DNA of 64,000 bases from contig NZ_PXZM01000036.1 in assembly GCF_003013395.1 (NCBI RefSeq), positions 1 through 64,000 on the forward strand. The letters run 5' to 3'. The translations under genes and the position numbers were made by a program. The stretch comes from Brevibacillus fortis (GTDB lineage Bacteria; Bacillota; Bacilli; Brevibacillales; Brevibacillaceae). Under the pieces are notes generated by a model. It did no database searches. It had not been told where the DNA came from and worked only from the letters and a program-made list of their open reading frames with translations. This document shows, piece after piece, positions 1 to 7,797 of the stretch (its first letter is position 1; every line of letters starts with the position of its first letter).

Positions 1-3
1 CAA

Positions 4-330
4 TTAGGGGGATGAAACCTTTTCATATATCGGTTGATGGAGTTTACACAAAATTCTTGACAGACCCATAATCTCATACTCCACATGTACTGTCTGTAAC
101 CCCAAATCACATTTTAGGAGTTTATATGGCTTAATAAACCGATCCTCGCCATATGTCCATGTGGACAGAAAAGAAGGTAAAAGTAACTTATCTTCTTTCT
201 CAAGTGGGTTTTTAAAAGTCAACAATAGTGAAAATGTAGTTCCCTTTTTAAGATCAAACGTGGCACCAGGATAGTATTTTTCAACCCCCATCCAGTTCAA
301 ATCATCATTAGGTACAAATTTATCAGACAT
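4..330 (-). CDS. hypothetical protein, 108 aa
   Basis: This is a complete short ORF with GGAG about 10 bases before its ATG. No family is recognised and there is no signal peptide or membrane segment. It lies at the window edge beside phage-derived genes on the opposite strand, so its operon partners, if any, are outside the window. Confidence 0.5.
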   Translation of the reverse strand: MSDKFVPNDDLNWMGVEKYYPGATFDLKKGTTFSLLLTFKNPLEKEDKLLLPSFLSTWTYGEDRFIKPYKLLKCDLGLQTVHVEYEIMGLSRILCKLHQPIYEKVSSP

Positions 331-425
331 TGAGATTCACTCCAGCAAAGGTATATCTACATTTTGGACAAAGGGATCTATTAAGTAAACATTAAGCAAA
401 ATATACACGAATTATGTTCGATGGA

Positions 426-450
426 TTTACAAACCACACGAATTGATAAA
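426..450. promoter_or_regulatory. palindrome-like motif before the methylase
   Basis: TTTACAAA, a CCACACGA spacer and an imperfect right arm lie just upstream of the methylase. It is a diverged copy of the perfect palindrome at 3100-3123. The role as a phage operator is inferred from recurrence and position. Confidence 0.35.
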
Positions 451-467
451 TGAGGGGAGCGCGAGCG

Positions 468-1297
468 GTGAAAGTACCAAGGATTTTGCACTATCCAAGC
501 AGCAATGGAGCATGGCTGACTGGATAATCGAATATATGCCAGAACATACTACATATTTGGAACCATACTTCGGATCCGGAGCAGTATTTTTCAACAAAGA
601 ATCATCCGCACTTGAAACGATCAATGACCTTGACGGAGATGTGGTAAATCTGTTCAAAGTTATCCGTGATCATCCCGAGGATTTAGCAAACAAGGTTAAA
701 TGGGCCCTCTATAGTCGGGAAGAATACTACAACTCCTACCACGTAGAGGGAGAGATGGACGAGCTTGAAAGAGCAAGGATGTTCTTGGTTCGGTGCTGGA
801 TGGCGAGGGGTGGAAAAACATCTGACAGAACCGGATGGAAGCATAACATCGACGTATCAAAAGCACCCAACAACAGGATGCCTGATCAATGGAGTAAAGT
901 AACTGATCGGATATTGACGGTAACGGACAGATTGAAAAGGGTGCAAATAGAACAACAGCCAGCTCTGCAATTGATTGAACGATATAATAATCCAAGCATT
1001 TTGATTTATGCGGATCCACCGTATTTGTTATCAACAAGGAGCAAACGTTTGTACAAGAATGAGATGACGGATGGGGACCATATTGAATTGCTCGACGCAT
1101 TAGACGAACATCCGGGACACGTGATACTAAGTGGTTACGATAATGATTTATACAACATCCGCCTAAAACATTGGCGTAGAGAAGAAAAGAAAGCTTTGGC
1201 GGAAATTCGCCACATCAGAACAGAAGTTATCTGGATCAATCCAGTGGCAGCTGATCAAGTGGGGCAGCAGACAATCTTCTCGCTGCCCGGCATATAG
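468..1297 (+). pseudogene. Dam-type adenine-specific DNA methyltransferase, frameshifted
   Basis: The D12-class N6-adenine methylase is recognised from YLEPYFGSGAVFF (SAM-binding motif I) and the catalytic YADPPY motif near residue 195. The family's N-terminal motif, (K/H)YPGSK just before WSMADW, is present but in another frame. Reading from the GTG at 468, with GGGGAG 8 bases upstream, gives VKVPRILHYPSSN and then a stop at 525; the rest lies in the -1 frame from 506. Restoring one A in the AA at 504-505 joins the two parts. An alternative ATG at 443 keeps the long frame open but loses the YPGSK motif. No restriction enzyme is adjacent, as is usual for orphan phage methylases. Either the gene is inactive or the base is a sequencing error. 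Confidence 0.8.
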
Positions 1298-1315
1298 CGG
1301 ATGGATACAAAATGA

Positions 1316-1600
1316 TCATTTTGTGAAAATCAGTGGGCTCCAATTAGGATCGCGCAAGTCTGCAGACGTAGGCTTTCGAACAAATGGTATACAGCGTTCT
1401 TCACAAGAGCCAAACTCAACAAAGTTTTGTTGCGCTTGTCGTAATGAGGGAATATTAGCACCCCCACCATAATCAGGGTCATCAAATTGGACAGGATCGT
1501 CCTCCCAGAAACATATTTTGCAGATGATATATGTACCTGGGGGTTCTTCATCTAATGTTTTGTAGCCACAACAAGGGCAGGTGTATTTTTCAGTAGTCAT
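1316..1600 (-). CDS. CPCC family cysteine-rich protein
   Basis: The N-terminus MTTEKYTCPCCGYKTL followed by ICKICFWEDDP gives the zinc-binding CPCC...CxxC arrangement of the cysteine-rich CPCC family, whose function is unknown. An in-frame ATG lies upstream, but the start at 1600 places the CPCC motif at the usual position and has GGAAG 9 bases upstream. It is a single-gene unit, convergent with the methylase. Confidence 0.75.
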   Translation of the reverse strand: MTTEKYTCPCCGYKTLDEEPPGTYIICKICFWEDDPVQFDDPDYGGGANIPSLRQAQQNFVEFGSCEERCIPFVRKPTSADLRDPNWSPLIFTK

Positions 1601-1675
1601 TTGCTCACGCTTCCATTTAGAGATGGCTAAATGATACATGAAAATAGAAGATTTTAACACAATGTGTACTTTGTA

Positions 1676-2068
1676 TTATTGGTCCTCGCCAACATAACGA
1701 CTTTCTCCAGACATGAATTTATTTAATGAGATCCACCATTTTAGGGAAATGGGCATCAAAAAACATTCAATTGAGCTTGAAATTTCACAACCTAGCAATG
1801 ATTCGAGAAACCCAATTGTCGCTAATTCTTTAACATAGTCGTCACCGTTGATATGGAGCATTTCTAAAACCTCAAATATCATTGGGAACTCGGTTAACTT
1901 TTGCTGTTGGTAAAGCTCATCTACATGTTGGGCGAAATCTGAGACATCAATATACGGAAGATGCTCTTCGCTATCGTCGTAAGTTTCACTAACAAAATGG
2001 AGCCATCTTTCTTTATAAGATGGACAAGCAGATAAGAATAAGTTAATAACCTCATGTTTTTGTATCAT
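1676..2068 (-). CDS. hypothetical protein, DUF7674-like
   Basis: An acidic soluble protein of 130 aa. The start MIQKHEV at 2068 is preferred because GGAGTG lies about 11 bases upstream; a longer in-frame form begins at 2110. The pattern (CPSYKERW, a conserved acidic middle, then GFLESLLG) resembles DUF7674 proteins, which are common as small orphan genes in Firmicutes. The family call is tentative and no function is known. Confidence 0.55.
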   Translation of the reverse strand: MIQKHEVINLFLSACPSYKERWLHFVSETYDDSEEHLPYIDVSDFAQHVDELYQQQKLTEFPMIFEVLEMLHINGDDYVKELATIGFLESLLGCEISSSIECFLMPISLKWWISLNKFMSGESRYVGEDQ

Positions 2069-2154
2069 TTCAAAGATCACTCCATAAAAGGTATATCGAA
2101 ATTTTATCACATGGAAAAATCGTTATATAACACTTTAGTTAGGGAGGAAATACG

Positions 2155-2583
2155 ATGCGTAAGCTTAAAGTGCGTGATTGGGACGAAAAACGAAAAGAAA
2201 TGTTCATTCCCTATGCTGGCTATCTGCCTAAGGGTGTAACCAGAAAGAGAGACTTTTTCATCGGGTTCAATAACACAGGTTTGGAAGTCTCTGAATATGA
2301 GGGGAAAGGGTACTGGAGAGTCATGCCAATCATGCTCTTTACAAGATTGATTGATAAAGCTGGAATCCAAGTGTTTGCAGCAGACATTTTGCAAGTCCCA
2401 CATGATGATGGTTGGTTTTACTTGAAAGTGGCTTATGACGAAGAGTATGCGCGATTTTGGTTTATTGATGAGGCGGACGGTGATCACTGCTATTCACCAG
2501 ACGAGTTTGACATAGAGGAAATACTAGTGGTCGGAAATATCTATGCAAATCCAGAGCTCTTACAGGTTGAAGAAGCGATTTAA
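2155..2583 (+). CDS. YopX family protein
   Basis: The start KLKVRDWDEKRKEMF and the end VVGNIYANPELL match the phage YopX family, whose consensus is RAWD...KEM at the N-terminus and GNIYENPELL at the C-terminus. The function of YopX proteins is unknown; they are typical of Gram-positive prophages. GGGAGGAAA precedes the ATG. The same leader pattern (TAGTTAGGGAGGAAA) precedes the broken gene at 9690, suggesting a shared phage origin. The gene is intact, unlike most phage genes here. Confidence 0.8.
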   Translation: MRKLKVRDWDEKRKEMFIPYAGYLPKGVTRKRDFFIGFNNTGLEVSEYEGKGYWRVMPIMLFTRLIDKAGIQVFAADILQVPHDDGWFYLKVAYDEEYARFWFIDEADGDHCYSPDEFDIEEILVVGNIYANPELLQVEEAI

Positions 2584-2619
2584 CACAACGGTAATGCAAG
2601 ATAGTCATTTGCAAATAAC

Positions 2620-2645
2620 AAAGAAGTGTCCCAAAGGACACCCTA
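2620..2645 (-). terminator. terminator of the 2661-2996 gene
   Basis: GTGTCC and GGACAC arms with a 4-base loop are followed, on the minus strand, by a T-rich stretch. Confidence 0.6.
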
Positions 2646-2660
2646 ATTGAACAGCATTAT

Positions 2661-2996
2661 TTATGATCTTGAAAGTGCATAGATTTCAACCAAAAAGTTT
2701 TCTTGTGCACCCTTGGGACTCCCAATGTAAAGAGAGCGAGTAGAAACAACATCTGTGATTTTCTCGCTAACTACTCCAGTAAGATGAGTAGGATCATTGC
2801 CTCCACTAACATCTTGACTGACAGAAAAACTAATTTGATTAGGATTGGAAACTCCACTTATTACCCATTGAAAATTAACTGTGTCTGGCGGAAGGACTTC
2901 TGTACCAATATTTGAGCTAGAACGATGCGATTGACCAGGCAATGGGGAAGGAGCGGAATAAATAGCGCCGATAAACGTCGACTTAAGTGCACTCAT
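2661..2996 (-). CDS. hypothetical protein, 111 aa
   Basis: The start MSALKSTF is chosen because GAGAGGGTG lies just upstream; the frame is open further but without a ribosome binding site. The N-terminal third is rich in Pro, Ser and Gly, the remainder looks beta-rich, and the protein ends NFLVEIYALSRS. No signal peptide and no recognised family. It sits between two plus-strand YopX genes and has its own terminator, the usual arrangement of minus-strand genes in this region. Confidence 0.6.
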   Translation of the reverse strand: MSALKSTFIGAIYSAPSPLPGQSHRSSSNIGTEVLPPDTVNFQWVISGVSNPNQISFSVSQDVSGGNDPTHLTGVVSEKITDVVSTRSLYIGSPKGAQENFLVEIYALSRS

Positions 2997-3099
2997 GAAA
3001 AAACACCCTCTCAGGAAAGTAACTACATGAAGATCATATTTCAAGAAAATGGTAAATATGCAATCGATTTTAAACAACTTACTAGAAGTACGGGGGTAT

Positions 3100-3123
3100 T
3101 TTACAAAACACACGATTTGTAAA
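3100..3123. promoter_or_regulatory. perfect palindrome before a YopX gene, putative operator
   Basis: TTTACAAA, an ACACACGA spacer, then TTTGTAAA: 8-bp perfect arms with an 8-base centre. It overlaps the start of the ribosome binding site of the YopX gene at 3138. Diverged copies occur near 426, 10431 and 23630. Confidence 0.5.
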
Positions 3124-3137
3124 GGAGAGGAATGAGC

Positions 3138-3518
3138 ATGCGAGCGATTAGGTTTCGCGCTTGGGATGCAGTCCAAGAAAAGATGTTGCCAGTCGAAAAA
3201 ATTGACTTTAGAAATGATGTCATTTCGTTGGACGAAGGTGATAACTCTGAGAGCGATTCAAGTGAAATGTTTATCTTGATGCAATTCACTGGCCTCCGTG
3301 ACAAAAACGGAATCGACATCTATGAAGGGGATATTGTACATCTGTCTTCGAAGGATGGGTTAAAAGAGCGAGTGACACATGTAATTTGGAAAGAGTTTAG
3401 GGCGTCATTTGCCTTAAAATTCAGCCCTTACGCTAATAATGACCTTTTTCACTATGTTCAAAATGGGAACGTTGTCGAAGTCGTTGGTAACATCTACGAA
3501 GACCCAATTCCTGTCTAG
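3138..3518 (+). CDS. YopX family protein
   Basis: A clear YopX protein: MRAIRFRAWD at the N-terminus, QFTGLRDKNGIDIYEGDIV in the middle, and VVGNIYEDP at the C-terminus. The ATG at 3138 is preferred to the one at 3132 because AAAGGAGAGG ends only one base before 3132. It is a second, divergent YopX copy, so two related phages or a duplication contributed here. Function unknown. Confidence 0.85.
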   Translation: MRAIRFRAWDAVQEKMLPVEKIDFRNDVISLDEGDNSESDSSEMFILMQFTGLRDKNGIDIYEGDIVHLSSKDGLKERVTHVIWKEFRASFALKFSPYANNDLFHYVQNGNVVEVVGNIYEDPIPV

Positions 3519-3560
3519 TAATTTGACAAAATAATCGATTTGATAAGTGGAGGGGTTCAG

Positions 3561-3841
3561 GTGAACGAAATACAACGCATGTATCCAGAAGATTTTGAAG
3601 GCACATACCAAAAGGCAGTGGCATGTGCGTGCTGATGGAAGAAGCGGAGAAGCAAGGTATTTTACTCGAATACGAGCATTTCAGGGAGGGTAGATACCTG
3701 GGAAGAGCATGGAAATTTTGTGAGGAAAGCGATGACTGGTTGAACCTCCCAAGAGATAGGGCAATCAAACCGCCGATTGCAGGAACTGTTCCTCATGCAG
3801 TGAGCTTGACTTTTTTAAGAGTGAAAGGGATCGCTGTTTAA
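3561..3841 (+). pseudogene. small phage-type gene split by a 2-bp duplication
   Basis: A GTG start with GGAGGGG upstream begins VNEIQRMYPEDFEGTYQKAVAC and hits a stop at 3633. The frame continues at 3623 as LMEEAEKQG...WKFCEESDDW. Removing one TG of the TGTG at 3624-3627 fuses them into one 92-aa protein reading AVACVLMEEAEKQG across the joint. The protein family is not recognised; it is hydrophilic and phage-like by context. Confidence 0.55.
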
Positions 3842-3890
3842 CAAAAGAGAAATTGATTCTTGTGAAAGCCTCTTTCAAAAAAGTTTAGGT

Positions 3891-4328
3891 TTATGGTGTA
3901 GTGACTGCAATAGTCCCAGAAGTTCGGCCACGCTGTTTGCTTTTATAACGAATGTAATACTCGCCAGCAGGTAGTGATTTACTACTTGTGAAGCTAAAAG
4001 AGCCATTTCCTTCGATGTTTGAAGAGCCATAGGAGGTTGTAGTACCATCCGGGAGGTATGTAACAATTGCATAGTACATGTAAGCTGTTTTCGTACCATG
4101 GTTTTGTGTCACATTAAATGTGACATAGCCAGGTGTAGTTACATTGAAGGGTGCAGACATCATACTCGGATCACTTGACCCAAGGTTTGAGTAATCTGCT
4201 ACTTGTTTGGTTGAAGCAGGTGCAACCGTATTAGAAGTTTGTTGAGAACTTGCGGCTTCTGCCTCTGTTTGAATAGCAAAAGATGCAGTGAGTAATGCGA
4301 GCAAAGCTGCTTGAGCAAACTTTTTCAA
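3891..4328 (-). CDS. secreted protein of unknown function, about 145 aa
   Basis: A Sec signal peptide is evident (LKKFAQAALLALLTASFAI, Ala-rich cleavage region near TEAEA). The mature part, with PFNVTTPGYVTFNVTQNHG and SFTSSKSLPAGEYYIRYKS, looks like a beta-sandwich of the bacterial pre-peptidase C-terminal or jelly-roll type, but the match is only suggestive. The TTG at 4328 is the likelier start: GGGAG lies 9 bases upstream of it but abuts the ATG at 4337. Confidence 0.65.
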   Translation of the reverse strand: MKKFAQAALLALLTASFAIQTEAEAASSQQTSNTVAPASTKQVADYSNLGSSDPSMMSAPFNVTTPGYVTFNVTQNHGTKTAYMYYAIVTYLPDGTTTSYGSSNIEGNGSFSFTSSKSLPAGEYYIRYKSKQRGRTSGTIAVTTP

Positions 4329-4519
4329 ATCTGTCATCTCCCAGTTTTTGGATTTGATTAAACGTTACATGTATATACAAAATTTAACAATATTTTTCTG
4401 CACGAATCACCTTATTTCATAGTTAAAACATGAATAAACTGACCCAACAATTGTTTGTTGCAGACCTCTGTAGTTCAACTTAACTTAATATTTCGTTTGT
4501 ATCTAAAAGGGATAGAAGC

Positions 4520-4635
4520 ATGAAGAATTTTACTATTATAAATCAAAATGGACAACTGCTGATAGATAGTAGAGAAGTAAGGGAAAACTCCTTCGTGAAA
4601 TTGAAGATGCCAATAGCCAGTTGGCATTTTCGTAA
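4520..4635 (+). pseudogene. Rha N-terminus fused to the tail of another gene
   Basis: From 4520 to about 4579 the DNA closely matches the start of the Rha gene at 12255 (MKNFTIINQNGQLLIDSREV against MKSLTIINQNGHLLVDSREV). After that a different frame reads KGKLLREIEDANSQLAFS and stops at 4633. The joint indicates a deletion that fused the first 20 codons of one phage gene to the last 18 of another. Confidence 0.65.
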
Positions 4636-4643
4636 GGGGGAAG

Positions 4644-4813
4644 ATGACATGTGATGTGAATTTTGCGACGAAAAGATCGAGACGGGCAAGCTTGAATGGA
4701 TTTTGATTAGTAAGAAACCAACTGTCAGTCATTACTGCAGCTTGGGATGCTTGTCAGGTCATGTAGATGAAATGGCAATCGGAGCAGAAGAGAAAAACGG
4801 ATTGATTACCTAA
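4644..4813 (+). pseudogene. small zinc-ribbon phage protein with a 5-bp duplication
   Basis: After the ATG at 4644 (GGGGGAAG upstream) the first codons read M-T and then TGTGATGTGA, a perfect 5-bp tandem duplication at 4650-4659. With one copy removed the gene reads MTCEFCDEKIETGKLEW, continues through VSHYCSLGCLSGHVDEM and ends at 4811, a 54-aa protein with two CxxC-like pairs (CEFC, CSLGC). With both copies the frame is destroyed. Confidence 0.65.
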
Positions 4814-4890
4814 TCGGGAGCGGGGTAACCGGTTTGTAAAGAGACAAACAGATTGTATATACAAGACTAATAAAAGGGTAGGCGGTGTAG

Positions 4891-5535
4891 GTGAAAGATA
4901 AGCTGATCGGAAAATTATGTGAAAAATGCCCCGCTACACAATGGGGCAAGAAATCGATCTGTAGTGTCCACAACCTCCACGTTGGTAAGGTCGAAACCTG
5001 CCCAGAGTGGGACAATTATATTATAGAGAATCAGGGGTTATTTGATGGGAGCGGGCAGCTCGGTTTTATCAATCTCGAGCCAGCTCTTGAAGTAGTGCAG
5101 AAAGTAGAGGAAGAGATCAAGGATTATCATTGGATGGTAAAAGAGGTTGAGCGTCTGAGGAAGGAAATCGACAAGGCAATATCATCGAATCCGTTGATAC
5201 AGGAGAAGTTGGTCGCTACCTATGGTGATGCTGCAAGTATACCGAGCGGGAAGGGATTGCGCCTCTCCACCTTGACTATTCCGGAAGAACGGTATGAAAA
5301 GCGAATCGAGCGAATGAAAAGCCTTGAGAACAAGGTGCGGCAGATAAACGAATTTGCAATTAACCTTGAGGACAACAAATACAGAACAGTCTTGGAATGC
5401 ATGATGGACGGAATGCGTATAAATGGCATTGCCAGACACTTAGGAGTCTCTCGACAGCGATTAAATGAGATCAAGCGGGATATTGTAAACAGACTAGCGA
5501 GGGAACTGTATAGTGATGATTTATTAAGCTCCTAA
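4891..5535 (+). CDS. ArpU-like phage transcriptional regulator
   Basis: A 214-aa protein. An N-terminal metal-binding patch (LCEKCPATQ, C24, TCPEWD) is followed by a long charged helix (residues 65-170) and a C-terminal helix-turn-helix with INGIARHLGVSRQRLNEIKRD near residues 180-200. This layout resembles sigma-like late-gene regulators of Gram-positive phages (ArpU/YqaQ type), which act on late transcription. The GTG start has only a weak GGTAGGCGG upstream. A strong terminator follows. The gene appears intact, but neighbouring target genes are largely lost. Confidence 0.6.
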   Translation: MKDKLIGKLCEKCPATQWGKKSICSVHNLHVGKVETCPEWDNYIIENQGLFDGSGQLGFINLEPALEVVQKVEEEIKDYHWMVKEVERLRKEIDKAISSNPLIQEKLVATYGDAASIPSGKGLRLSTLTIPEERYEKRIERMKSLENKVRQINEFAINLEDNKYRTVLECMMDGMRINGIARHLGVSRQRLNEIKRDIVNRLARELYSDDLLSS

Positions 5536-5586
5536 CAGGAAAACAGTGATTGACGTTTGGCTATGATTGGGTTATTCACGATGTAT

Positions 5587-5622
5587 AAGCCGCTCGGGTA
5601 AATAACCGGGCGGCTTTGTAAT
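5587..5622 (+). terminator. terminator after the ArpU-like gene
   Basis: AAGCCGCTCGG and CCGGGCGGCTT arms around an 8-base loop, then a T-rich tail. A near-identical hairpin occurs at 17676-17711, marking a second piece of the same phage lineage. Confidence 0.75.
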
Positions 5623-5650
5623 ATCTTGTTTTTTGAAGAAGCACTAATTT

Positions 5651-6055
5651 CTATTTCGGTTGAGAAACTGGTTTTCCATCTCTATCTGCAATGCGAGCTC
5701 TTGCAGATTCAGGAAGCTTCTCATAAATACTATCAATCATTTTTTGAGTAGAGATGAAATGATGAATGATAATATTCAGTAAGTCAAAAAGAGAGGCTGC
5801 TGTTTCATAGTCATCCGCAATGTTAATTTCGCCAGGATGTACCGCATTATTGCCAATAACACGCAAGGAATCTAAAGCTTTTTGTATTTGATCGGGTAAT
5901 CCTTTGGAAACAAGATTTTTAATATCATCATCAATTTTTCTTCCTCTTTCACCAACATGTGGCATTAGCATTTGCACTGCTAACCTCAAAAGTGCAACTG
6001 AAGCCCTTGGAGACTGATTAGCAATCCCTCCTGAATAGGGATATACAATTTTTTC
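5651..6055 (-). pseudogene. DUF4145-containing protein, 5' end missing
   Basis: The frame has no plausible start and is open from the portal-gene joint near 6058: KIVYPYSGG, then NQSPRASVALLRLAVQMLMPHVGE, then ALDSLRVIGNNAVHPGEI. This is the DUF4145 helical domain found in many defence-associated and other proteins; the N-terminal part is gone. A TTG at 5989 could give a 112-aa fragment. The gene abuts the phage portal remnant head-to-head with no intergenic space, so the joint is a recombination breakpoint. Confidence 0.65.
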
Positions 6056-6058
6056 CTT

Positions 6059-7215
6059 TTGCCAAATCGAAAGGCCATGGCATCTATAACAGAAGCTAAT
6101 AAATTGGTAGAAGTCTTTGCCGCAGAGCGGCTAAATCCATATCGTATGCGGCTTCATCTCATTGAGGGCGACAGGCTCAACAATCCGAATCATGCACAAG
6201 GATACTCACCAATTCTTACTACCGAGGGATTCTCGCTTTCAGAATATATGCAGCTATCAGATGGCCGTGCTATCCGAAATGGAGTCGAGACAGCCCCGAA
6301 CGGTAAAGTGATCGCATACTGGATAAGCAATAAACACCCGAATAGTACGATTCCACAAGGACATATAACACAATGGGCGCGCGTTGAGGCACAGAATCCG
6401 GTTTCCGGATTACCTAACGTGCTTATTGTGATGGATGCGGAGAGGGCAGAGCAATATCGTGGTGTACCCTATCTTGCACCTGTCATCGAGCAAGTCAAAC
6501 AAATGGATCGTTATGCCGTGGCAGAGATTGCAGCGGCGATCATCAATAGTTTTTTCGCTGCCTTTATTACACGAAAAGAAGGAGCAAAAAATGAAATACC
6601 ATTTACCAATCCCATTTCTGAAAGTGAGCAATTGAAACTGTCGCCAGAGGAACGGCTTTCCAGTTACGAGTTGGGTCCGGGAACCATCAACATGTTGGCA
6701 GAAGGCGAGGAATTGACCTTTGGCGATCCTACGCATCCGAATGCCGACTTTGATTCGTTTACAAAGACCATGGCGCAGTTAGCAGGCCCAGCGTTGGACA
6801 TGCCATATGAAGTGTTGCTTTCTGTGTTCAACAGTAGCTAAGCTATTCAGCGAGTCGAGCTGCACTCTTGAAAGCGTGGAGATCCTTCCGAGACCGTCGT
6901 GATTGGTTCTCACATGACTTCTGTCAGCTTGTTTATGAGACATGGTTATTTGAAGCAGTGGCAACGGGGCGTATCAAGGCAACTGGATTCTTTAACGATC
7001 CGGTCATGCGGAAGCTTTGGAGCCAAGCCATTTGGATCGGACCGAGTCCTGGTCAAATCGATCCAGAGAAAGAAGTAGATGCTGCCGTGAAACGAATCAA
7101 CAACGGATTTAGCACGCATGAACGAGAAACAGCGGAGCTTACAGGGATGGACTGGGATAGCAATATTGACGTGCTGACGCGCGAGTGGGAGGCACGTCGT
7201 ATAGTATTAGACTGA
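6059..7215 (+). pseudogene. phage portal protein, lambda family, truncated and split
   Basis: The two ORFs 6059-6841 and 6868-7215 are parts of one lambda-type portal protein, which forms the dodecameric ring through which DNA enters the capsid. Part one covers the central domain (ADDRLN-type loop, GVPYLAPVIEQVKQ, ending LDMPYEVLLSVFNSS). Part two is the C-terminal helix-rich stem (LKAWRSFRDRRDWF, then WIGPSPGQIDPEKEV). The break is a perfect 5-bp duplication, AGCTA at 6836-6840 and 6841-6845; removing one copy reads FNSSYSASRAALLKAW without interruption. The N-terminus was lost at the joint with the DUF4145 gene. Confidence 0.85.
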
Positions 7216-7297
7216 ATAATAAAGTTGTAGACTGGCAGATGAGTTAAGCTAACGGGCAGTTTAATACAATTGTTATGAAGTATTTTATTCAGCACAA

Positions 7298-7328
7298 TTG
7301 ACTTCGAGTCTACTCTAACAAATATAAT
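7298..7328 (+). promoter_or_regulatory. MerR-type promoter with operator in a 19-bp spacer
   Basis: TTGACT at 7298 and TATAAT at 7323 are separated by 19 bp, the long spacing typical of MerR-activated promoters. Between them lies a dyad, CTTCGAGT-CT-ACTCTAAC, with 6 of 8 positions matching the ideal inverted repeat. It should drive the regulator at 7363 and the oxidoreductase behind it. Confidence 0.75.
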
Positions 7329-7362
7329 TAGATTATCAGTTGATCAAAGGTGGCCGGCCACA

Positions 7363-7755
7363 ATGTACTCAATCAGCGAAGTATCCAAATTAACGGGTAT
7401 TACAGCGTATACTCTACGATACTATGAAAAAATAGGTCTTCTTCCTAAACCCAAACGTCTGGATGGAAAGCAATACGGGATTAGGCGATATGATGATCAG
7501 GATCTTCGATTTATTAAATTTATTCATGGGTTGAAGCAAACGGGGATGAAGTTAAAAGACATCGCAACGTTTGTGGAAGAGGGATGTTATGTGACGCGAG
7601 AGGAGCCAAACATAGAAGTGAAGGTTATATTTCGCAAAAGGATTGAAATTTTGAATACGCATATAGAAAAATTGGAGCAACAACTAAGGGAATTGGAAAT
7701 CGTGAAGTCCTCAGCACAGGATAAAAGAAATTTTTATTATAGTTTGTTGAAATAA
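7363..7755 (+). CDS. MerR family transcriptional regulator
   Basis: The N-terminal winged helix is clear: MYSISEVSKLTGITAYTLRYYEKIGLLPKP, then RRYDDQDLRFIKFIHGLKQTGMKL. A coiled-coil dimerisation helix follows (residues 80-120). There is one cysteine in the effector region (EEGCYV near residue 73) and no metal-binding Cys cluster, so an organic or redox signal is more likely than a metal. The upstream promoter has the 19-bp MerR spacing. It precedes the oxidoreductase by 42 bp, which is probably its target. Confidence 0.9.
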   Translation: MYSISEVSKLTGITAYTLRYYEKIGLLPKPKRLDGKQYGIRRYDDQDLRFIKFIHGLKQTGMKLKDIATFVEEGCYVTREEPNIEVKVIFRKRIEILNTHIEKLEQQLRELEIVKSSAQDKRNFYYSLLK

Positions 7756-7797
7756 TAAGTATACGAGGAGAAGAAACTCAAGGAGGCTATACAATAA

